A DNA stretch of 31,125 nt from contig CALBPV010000006.1 in the NCBI GenBank assembly GCA_937899265.1, positions 1 through 31,125 of the forward strand, read 5' to 3'. Positions 25,324 to 31,125 of the stretch are shown one piece after another. Origin of the DNA: an uncultured Bacteroidales bacterium. GTDB lineage: Bacteria; Bacteroidota; Bacteroidia; Bacteroidales; UBA3663. Position 1 is the stretch's first letter, and the number at the start of each line of letters is the position of its first letter. The notes beneath the pieces are model-generated. The model did not search any database and had not been told where the DNA came from. It saw only the letters and a program-made list of their open reading frames with translations. Position numbers and translations under genes: made by a program.

Positions 25324-26793
25324 TTATTTTGCCGAAAGATACTCGTGCATGTGGGCTGCTGCACGGCGACCGTCGCCCATGGCGAGGATGACCGTTGCAC
25401 CGCCGCGCACAATGTCGCCGCCGGCGAAGAGGTCCTGAACCGATGACTGGAGGGTGTCCTCGTTGACCACGATGGTACCCTTGCGGCTGGTCTCCAAGGC
25501 GGAGATGGCATTGGGGATGATGGGATTGGGCGAAACGCCTACGGCCACAATCACAAGGTCGGCAGGCAGCGTCTCGGTCTTGCCTTCAACGGGCACAGGA
25601 CTGCGACGTCCGGAAGCATCGGGTTCGCCGAGTTCCATCACCTGAAGCACCATTTCGTTCACACGTCCGTTCTCGTCGGCATGATATTCGATGGGGTTGT
25701 GGAGGGTCATGAATTCGATACCCTCTTCCTGAGCATGATGTACCTCTTCCTTACGGGCAGGCATCTCGTCCATCGAACGGCGATAAACCAACATCACACG
25801 TTCGGCACCCATACGGCGGGCAGTACGGGCCGAGTCCATGGCCGTGTTACCACCGCCTATGACAGCCACATTCTTACCCTTCAGCACAGGAGTATCACCC
25901 AAACCGCGACCGGCACCCATGAGGTTGATGCGCGTCAGGTATTCATTCGACGACATCACGCCTATGGCGTTCTCGCCGGGAATATTCATGAAACGGGGAA
26001 GACCGGCACCTGAGCCGACGAAGATACCGTCAAAGCCCATCTCGTGGAGCTGGTCATACGATATCGTCTTACCCACAATCACATCGGGTTCGAATTTCAC
26101 ACCCATCTCGCGGAGCACATTGATTTCGGCATCCACAATCTTGTTGGGCAGACGGAATTCGGGAATACCGTATTTCAGCACGCCGCCGATTTCGTGGAGC
26201 GCCTCAAACACGGTCACTTCATAACCCAGCTTAATCATGTCGGCTGAGAAAGCCAGACCCGAAGGACCGGAACCAACCACAGCCACTTTCTTTCCGTTCT
26301 TGGGTGCACACTTGGGAGCCTGCATCTGACCGCTCTCGCGCTCATAGTCGGCAGCAAAACGCTCCAGATAACCGATGGCCACTGGCTGCTGCTTCATCTT
26401 GAGTTTGATACATTGGCTCTCGCACTGTTTCTCCTGGGGGCACACACGTCCGCAGACAGCGGGAAGCGACGAGGTCTCCTTCAGCACGTGTGCTGCCTCG
26501 AGGAACTCTCCTCGCTCTATATTTTTAATGAAGGTGGGGATATTGATGCTGACCGGGCAACCCTTCATACACGAGGGGTCGGCACAGTCGAGACAGCGCT
26601 TGGCCTCGAGCAGAGCCTGCTCCTTGGTGAGACCTTGGTTGACCTCCTCGGTGAAGGTTGTCACACGATACTCGGGAGTCAGTTCGTTCATTTTGACGCG
26701 CTCTATAGCCCCGCGCTCCTTGGGCGAAGTGGCTTTACGCAGTTCCTCCCTCCAGGGTTCGGAACGCAATGCTTTTATTTCTTCTGATGTCAT
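25324..26793 (-). CDS. nfnB: NfnB-type NADPH oxidoreductase subunit (GltD-like)
   Basis: A 489-residue flavoprotein of the glutamate synthase small-subunit family. The N-terminal iron-sulfur domain has two cysteine groups, C67, C70, C75, C79 and C114, C118, C124, C128, with E121 inside the second; NfnB of Thermotoga is known for a glutamate ligand there. The FAD fold begins at GSGPSG (174-179) and the NADP fold has GGGNTAMDSARTARRMGA. It ends with GDIVRGGATVILAMGDGRRAA. It lies 11 nt after an NfnA-like gene. No large glutamate synthase subunit is adjacent, so the pair is read as electron-bifurcating NADH-dependent ferredoxin:NADP oxidoreductase. Annotation as gltD or sulfide dehydrogenase alpha would be the alternative. 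Confidence 0.88.
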   Translation of the reverse strand: MTSEEIKALRSEPWREELRKATSPKERGAIERVKMNELTPEYRVTTFTEEVNQGLTKEQALLEAKRCLDCADPSCMKGCPVSINIPTFIKNIERGEFLEAAHVLKETSSLPAVCGRVCPQEKQCESQCIKLKMKQQPVAIGYLERFAADYERESGQMQAPKCAPKNGKKVAVVGSGPSGLAFSADMIKLGYEVTVFEALHEIGGVLKYGIPEFRLPNKIVDAEINVLREMGVKFEPDVIVGKTISYDQLHEMGFDGIFVGSGAGLPRFMNIPGENAIGVMSSNEYLTRINLMGAGRGLGDTPVLKGKNVAVIGGGNTAMDSARTARRMGAERVMLVYRRSMDEMPARKEEVHHAQEEGIEFMTLHNPIEYHADENGRVNEMVLQVMELGEPDASGRRSPVPVEGKTETLPADLVIVAVGVSPNPIIPNAISALETSRKGTIVVNEDTLQSSVQDLFAGGDIVRGGATVILAMGDGRRAAAHMHEYLSAK

Positions 26794-26804
26794 TTTCTTT
26801 CTCT

Positions 26805-27623
26805 TTAAGCATTCAACTTTGTCATTGCCTCGGCCTCATCGGCTTTGTAGGCGCGCATTCTCATCATCATTTCGTCGAAATCGACCTCATGGGCATCAAA
26901 CTCGGGGCCATCGACACAGACAAACTTCGTCTTGCCGCCCACGCTCACACGACAGGCACCGCACATACCGGTACCGTCCACCATGATGGTGTTGAGCGAA
27001 ACGATGGTCGGGATGTCGTATTTCTTGGTGAGCAGAGCCACGAACTTCATCATGATGGTAGGACCGATGCAGACCACCTTGTCCACCTTCTCGCGATTGA
27101 TAACGGTTTCCACACCGTTGGTCACGAGACCTTTGGTGCCGTACGAACCGTCATCGGTCATGATGATGACCTCGTCCGAAGCAGCTCTCATCTCGTCCTC
27201 GAGGATGATGAGATCCTTGGTACGGGCTGCCAAAACCACGATGACGCGGTTGCCTGCCTCATGCATGGCCTTCACGATGGGATAGAGAGGAGCCACTCCC
27301 ACACCGCCGCCGCAGCATACCACAGTGCCGTATTTCTGAATATCTGTAGCGTGTCCCAGAGGACCCACCACATCGTGGAGCGAATCCCCGGCTTCCAACT
27401 GTGTAATGCGGGTCGAGGATGCACCTACTGCCTGAACAACGAGGGTAATCGTACCCCTCTCTGTGTCGGCATCTGCAATGGTGAGCGGAATACGCTCGCC
27501 CTTCTCGTCGATGCGCACAATCACGAAATGTCCGGCCTTACGGCTACGGGCAATCAAGGGAGCCTCCACTATGAGACAGGCTACCTTTTCCGAGAACATC
27601 TTTTTCGAAAGAATCTTGTTCAT
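26805..27623 (-). CDS. nfnA: NfnA-type ferredoxin:NADP reductase subunit
   Basis: A 272-residue flavoprotein of the dihydroorotate dehydrogenase electron-transfer (PyrK) family. The FAD motif is RIPLTIAD (44-51) and the nucleotide-binding loop is CCGGGVGVAPLYPI (103-116). Near the C-terminus C221, C224 and C236 form the [2Fe-2S] site, and D216 in VDGTGMCGAC could be the aspartate ligand described for Thermotoga NfnA. It is the first gene of the nfnAB operon. The partner and fused order fit transfer between NADH, ferredoxin and NADPH in an anaerobe. Sulfide dehydrogenase beta is the older name for the family. Confidence 0.88.
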   Translation of the reverse strand: MNKILSKKMFSEKVACLIVEAPLIARSRKAGHFVIVRIDEKGERIPLTIADADTERGTITLVVQAVGASSTRITQLEAGDSLHDVVGPLGHATDIQKYGTVVCCGGGVGVAPLYPIVKAMHEAGNRVIVVLAARTKDLIILEDEMRAASDEVIIMTDDGSYGTKGLVTNGVETVINREKVDKVVCIGPTIMMKFVALLTKKYDIPTIVSLNTIMVDGTGMCGACRVSVGGKTKFVCVDGPEFDAHEVDFDEMMMRMRAYKADEAEAMTKLNA

Positions 27624-27696
27624 ATTTTGTTATTATTCCTGTTTTGTCCGATAGAGTTACCGCGAGAAAAAAATCAAAATCGCGGATTTTCGGTTG

Positions 27697-27704
27697 CAAA
27701 GATA
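27697..27704 (-). promoter_or_regulatory. -7 promoter box of the nfnAB operon
   Basis: The minus strand reads TATCTTTG followed by C, about 75 nt before the nfnA ATG. No -33 TTTG at standard spacing was found. Confidence 0.6.
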
Positions 27705-27820
27705 CGAAAAAATATCCGAAATCGGGAAGAAAACGTATCAAAAAATAACATTTTAGCGAAAAAAAAACGTTTTCATGTAATATTTTTGATAAACTTTACG
27801 TTTATATACAAAAAATAGAT

Positions 27821-27828
27821 TATCTTTG
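27821..27828 (+). promoter_or_regulatory. -7 promoter box of the hydrolase-patatin operon
   Basis: TATCTTTG followed by C, 17 nt before the ATG at 27846. The -33 candidate is TTTA at 27795-27798, with a slightly long 22-nt spacer. Confidence 0.65.
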
Positions 27829-27845
27829 CAGACAATATTATAGGT

Positions 27846-28856
27846 ATGCGCAAAAAAGTCCGTCTCCTGTTAATCGCCACGTGCAGTGTCGTTCTGGTTC
27901 TTGCTGGGACGTGCCTCTTTATTGCATCGGACGTACTTGATCACATCACCCGACCGCACACGGAATATACGCAGGACTATGATGTTGCCTATACCAAGGT
28001 TTTCCACCGTTATCCGCAGCTCAAGACGTGGCAGGACTCTCTCATAGCCAAGGGGGCTTGGCGCGACACCATGATTACCGCCGAGGACGGAGTACGGCTC
28101 CACGGGGTCTTCATCAGCCACGACAATCCCTCGATGACCGCTTTCGTGGTTCACGGCTACAAAGACAATGCCGTAATCATGATGCGTTATGCATATCTCT
28201 GTTACCTGCTCAACCTCAACGTCTTTATGCCAGAGATGCGCTACCACGGCCTCTCCGGCGGCGACCACTGCACGCTCGGCTGGCTCGACCGCTACGACAT
28301 GCTCCGCTGGATCAAAATCGTCCACGAACGGTGGCCGCAGCAGGACATCTTCATGTACGGCCTTTCCCTCGGCGCGGCCTGCACACTTTCCACAGCCGGT
28401 GAAGGCACTCCCGAATATGTAAGAGGCTACATTTCCGACTGTGCGCCCACCAATATCTGGGATGAATTCCAGATTATTGTCTATCGCGAATACGGTCTCC
28501 CCCTCTTCCCCGTCTATCATTTGGCTTCCTGGCTCTGCAAGCTCAAGTATGGCTTCTCCTTCCACGAAGCTTCTGCCTACAAGATGGTGAGTCATATCGA
28601 GAAACCAGTACTTTTCGTCCACGGAGATCAGGATCAGACGGTGCCCATCGAGATGGGCTATGAGCTCTACAACCGCAAAGAAGTCGGCAAACGCGAGTTG
28701 TGGGTAGCCACAGGATGCGACCATGCGCGCGCCATTCACAACCACTACGACCTTTACCTCGACCATATCGGCGAGTTTGTCAATACTATCATGGGACGCG
28801 CAGTTTCCGTTGAACGTCCGGATGCTGTAGCCTTCAAGAAAGCTGCCGGCGAATGA
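27846..28856 (+). CDS. Membrane-anchored alpha/beta hydrolase
   Basis: A 336-residue serine hydrolase. A membrane helix at about residues 5-28 follows a KK-rich start, so the enzyme is probably tethered to the inner membrane facing the periplasm. The hydrolase fold starts near TAEDGVRLHGVFI and has the oxyanion-side HGYKDN. The nucleophile is S174 in GLSLG, the acid D263 in HGDQDQTVP and the base H293 in GCDHAR. The substrate is not known; the fold resembles BAAT- or BEM46-like hydrolases acting on esters. The next gene, a patatin phospholipase, starts 42 nt later, so a shared role in lipid ester turnover is possible. Confidence 0.85.
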   Translation: MRKKVRLLLIATCSVVLVLAGTCLFIASDVLDHITRPHTEYTQDYDVAYTKVFHRYPQLKTWQDSLIAKGAWRDTMITAEDGVRLHGVFISHDNPSMTAFVVHGYKDNAVIMMRYAYLCYLLNLNVFMPEMRYHGLSGGDHCTLGWLDRYDMLRWIKIVHERWPQQDIFMYGLSLGAACTLSTAGEGTPEYVRGYISDCAPTNIWDEFQIIVYREYGLPLFPVYHLASWLCKLKYGFSFHEASAYKMVSHIEKPVLFVHGDQDQTVPIEMGYELYNRKEVGKRELWVATGCDHARAIHNHYDLYLDHIGEFVNTIMGRAVSVERPDAVAFKKAAGE

Positions 28857-28898
28857 TTCGCCCTTGTCTCCCTTTTTTTTTCTGACATCCCATCTCTT

Positions 28899-31004
28899 AT
28901 GAACCGTTTCCTCCGATTCTGCCTTTTTCTCCTTCTGTCTCTCATTTCTGCACTGTCGGGTTGGGCCACTGTAAAAGATCCGGTCACCGGCAAACAGCGA
29001 CCCAAAGTTGCTGTCGTTCTCGCTGGCGGCGGTGCCAAAGGCATGGCCCATATCTCGGCCTTGGAAACCATTGAGCAGGTCGGCATCCCCATCGACATGG
29101 TGGTGGGCAACTCGATGGGCTCTCTCATCGGCGGCCTCTACAGCGCAGGCTACACCCCCGCCGAGCTGCGCCGCCTCGTCTGCACCCAAGACTGGATGGG
29201 TCTCCTGCTCGACAAGCCCACATACGGAAAGGAAGGGCTGGAAGTGCGCCGCGAGAACGAGCTCTACATCATACAGATGTCGCTGGAGGCCTCCCAGTGG
29301 AGCGTGGCGCGTGCCAGCGGCATACTACAGGGCAAGAACGTCGTCAGCCTCCTGCGTGAGCAGATGCTCGGAGGTCTGCCGGACTCCATCGATTTCAATT
29401 CCCTTCCCAAAGCGTTCTCCTGCGTGGCTACCGAAGCCCAAAGCGGCAGGGTATATGAGTTCCACTCGGGCGACATCGTCCAAGCCATGCGTGCCTCCAT
29501 GGCCATTCCCGGAGCTTTCACACCCGTGCGCAAGGACAGCCTCATCTTTGTGGATGGCGGAGTGACTAACAACTTCCCCGTCGATGTGGCACGCCGCATG
29601 GGTGCCGATGTCATCATAGGCCTCGACCTCGTCACCGGAACCACCAATGCCCAGCTCATGGACAATTTCGCCGATATCATCACCCACCTCTACGATGTAC
29701 AGGCCGCCCCCCTCTATGAGAAGAACATCCGTGACTGCGACCTCTACATTCCCCTCAATGTGGCGGGTTACGGCGCGGCCTCCTTCACCCACGATGCCAT
29801 CGACACACTTTTGGTGCGCGGCGAGGTGAGTTCGCGCCTGTATGAGGATGACCTCCTGCAGCTCAAGACACAGACTTTGGGTTTGGCTCGCGACTACCGC
29901 CCGGCTCCCACCCCTGCCTACCCGGGACTGCAGTATTGGAACCGCACCCCCATCAACACGCCAAGCACTATCAGCAACGGCCTGCACAGAATCAATGACA
30001 GGTTTATGAAGACCATCGTATGTGTGGGCGCAAGGTTCGACAACTATGAGCACGCTTCCCTGCTCTTGGCAGCCTCCATGCCCATAAACAGGAAGCACCA
30101 AATCATCACCGACCTCAGTTTCCGACTTGGCAACCGTTTCGAAATCAAGGCCTACGTCCACCATCGGCTCTTCAACATCAGGCACATGAACCTCGGGTAC
30201 GAGTTCCTGCGCTGGGATCAGAACCTCTATGCGGGCGGATACAAAGCCATACAGATGCGCACCTTCAAGAACCGCATACAGCTCCATGCCGGCACCAACT
30301 GGAAAAACATCGACTACAAGATAGGCCTGCGAGCCGATTTCTGGCACTACAGCGACATCCTTTTCAACGAGAAACTCACCGAACTGGTCGATGTAGCTGA
30401 GACAAAGCGCAGCGAGAGACACATCACCTACTTCATCGAGGGCGAATACAACTCGCTCAACTCGCGCTATTTCCCCACAAGGGGGCTACAGTTCGAGTTC
30501 GGCGGCCATCTCTACACCACCAACTTCTATCGCTACAAGAACCAGAACATCGTACCCGAGGCCGATGTCTTCTACCAGCAGGCCTTCTCCGTCTCCTCCT
30601 CCTTCGTGCTCATCCCGCATATCCAGAGTCGCTTCCTCTTCTTCGACGGCATCACTCCACTATCGCTCGTCAACTTGACAGGCGGTTTCGAACGCGGAAT
30701 GTTTGCCGACCACCAGATGACCATGTGTGGCATCTTCTATCCCGAGATGAGCGAGGATTTCACTATCTCGGCAGGCTTCAAGGTACAGCAGCGCCTCTTC
30801 AAGGCCCACTACCTCACAGGCGGCGTGGAAGCGCTCACATCGGCACCTCACCTCAAGAACCTCTTCTCCTCCGAATACGACACTTGGGGACTCCAGTTCG
30901 GCTACACTTATCGGTTCATGGCCGGCCCCATGTCGGCCTACGGATATTGGAGCCATCAGACCAAAGAATTCGACTTTCTCCTCAATTTTGGCTACGTTTT
31001 CTGA
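28899..31004 (+). CDS. Patatin-like phospholipase with outer-membrane beta-barrel
   Basis: A 701-residue protein with a signal peptide (about 1-23). The patatin domain (about 36-330) has the oxyanion loop GGGAKG (43-48), the nucleophile S72 in GNSMG and D219 in DGG, the complete Ser-Asp dyad. The rest, about 350-701, is rich in alternating aromatic strands and ends in FLLNFGYVF, a terminal phenylalanine typical of Bam-inserted barrels. The layout matches PlpD-type (type Vd) patatin autotransporters. The enzyme probably sits at the outer membrane and cleaves glycerophospholipids or acyl esters. It follows the alpha/beta hydrolase by 42 nt on the same strand. No clear terminator follows. Confidence 0.9.
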   Translation: MNRFLRFCLFLLLSLISALSGWATVKDPVTGKQRPKVAVVLAGGGAKGMAHISALETIEQVGIPIDMVVGNSMGSLIGGLYSAGYTPAELRRLVCTQDWMGLLLDKPTYGKEGLEVRRENELYIIQMSLEASQWSVARASGILQGKNVVSLLREQMLGGLPDSIDFNSLPKAFSCVATEAQSGRVYEFHSGDIVQAMRASMAIPGAFTPVRKDSLIFVDGGVTNNFPVDVARRMGADVIIGLDLVTGTTNAQLMDNFADIITHLYDVQAAPLYEKNIRDCDLYIPLNVAGYGAASFTHDAIDTLLVRGEVSSRLYEDDLLQLKTQTLGLARDYRPAPTPAYPGLQYWNRTPINTPSTISNGLHRINDRFMKTIVCVGARFDNYEHASLLLAASMPINRKHQIITDLSFRLGNRFEIKAYVHHRLFNIRHMNLGYEFLRWDQNLYAGGYKAIQMRTFKNRIQLHAGTNWKNIDYKIGLRADFWHYSDILFNEKLTELVDVAETKRSERHITYFIEGEYNSLNSRYFPTRGLQFEFGGHLYTTNFYRYKNQNIVPEADVFYQQAFSVSSSFVLIPHIQSRFLFFDGITPLSLVNLTGGFERGMFADHQMTMCGIFYPEMSEDFTISAGFKVQQRLFKAHYLTGGVEALTSAPHLKNLFSSEYDTWGLQFGYTYRFMAGPMSAYGYWSHQTKEFDFLLNFGYVF

Positions 31005-31020
31005 TTTTTTTGCCCGAAAA

Positions 31021-31052
31021 TTTGGATATGTCAAAAAAATGCGCTATCTTTG
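31021..31052 (+). promoter_or_regulatory. Promoter of tRNA-Arg
   Basis: TTTG at 31021-31024, exactly 20 nt, then TATCTTTG at 31045-31052: a perfect Bacteroidetes promoter. The transcript would start a few bases before the tRNA 5' end at 31065. Confidence 0.88.
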
Positions 31053-31064
31053 CGCCCGCATTCC

Positions 31065-31125
31065 GGTTCAGTAGCTCAGCTGGATAGAGCAACAGCCTTC
31101 TAAGCTGTGGGTCTTGGGTTCGAAT
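31065..31125 (+). tRNA. tRNA-Arg (TCT anticodon), 3' end beyond the window
   Basis: The first 61 nt of a tRNA: acceptor GGTTCAG, TA, D arm GCTC...GAGC, anticodon stem ACAGC/GCTGT closing loop CTTCTAA with anticodon TCT, then the T stem and T loop start (TTGGGTTCGAAT). The 3' half of the T arm and acceptor is cut off by the window edge. Confidence 0.92.

Overview
The window is a chromosomal stretch from a member of Bacteroidales, probably near Prevotellaceae or Muribaculaceae; the family cannot be fixed from sequence alone. The evidence is the Bacteroidetes promoter signature (-7 box TATCTTTG, in the best cases exactly 20 nt after a -33 TTTG), the lack of Shine-Dalgarno sequences, tRNAs without encoded CCA, a GT3-type glycogen synthase, a PorE-like OmpA lipoprotein and a short group of sigma-70 proteins. 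No insertion sequence, prophage or CRISPR array was seen.

Layout. 1-4857: a two-gene glycogen operon on the minus strand, glycogen synthase then glycogen phosphorylase, with 7-bp repeat arrays at both gene ends and a 41-bp direct repeat at the window edge. 4789-19248: a long minus-strand information-processing block, read right to left: tyrosine recombinase, ribosome hibernation factor, tRNA-Gly, tRNA-Thr, EF-Tu, tRNA-Trp, SecE, NusG, L11, L1, L10, L7/L12, RpoB, RpoC. It ends in a strong terminator and holds a likely attenuator between rplL and rpoB. 19410-25235: plus-strand genes for RmuC, a DegP/HtrA protease, a small sigma factor that lacks domain sigma-3, and a four-domain PorE-like lipoprotein that starts 6 nt after the sigma gene. 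25266-27704: a minus-strand pair best read as the NfnAB electron-bifurcating transhydrogenase. 27821-31004: a plus-strand pair of an inner-membrane-anchored alpha/beta hydrolase and a patatin phospholipase fused to an outer-membrane barrel. 31021-31125: a perfect promoter and a tRNA-Arg cut by the window end.

How it fits together. The central block supplies translation, transcription and secretion machinery (EF-Tu, SecE, NusG, r-proteins, RNA polymerase beta and beta'), with hibernation factor and tRNAs attached. The plus-strand block reads as an envelope-maintenance set: periplasmic protease/chaperone, sigma factor, peptidoglycan-tethered lipoprotein. The most unusual points are the sigma factor without region 3 coupled to a PorE-like gene, the C33 anticodon loop of tRNA-Gly(UCC), the rplL-rpoB attenuator that overturns the longest rpoB start, and two unrelated heptamer repeat families sitting exactly on gene stop codons.
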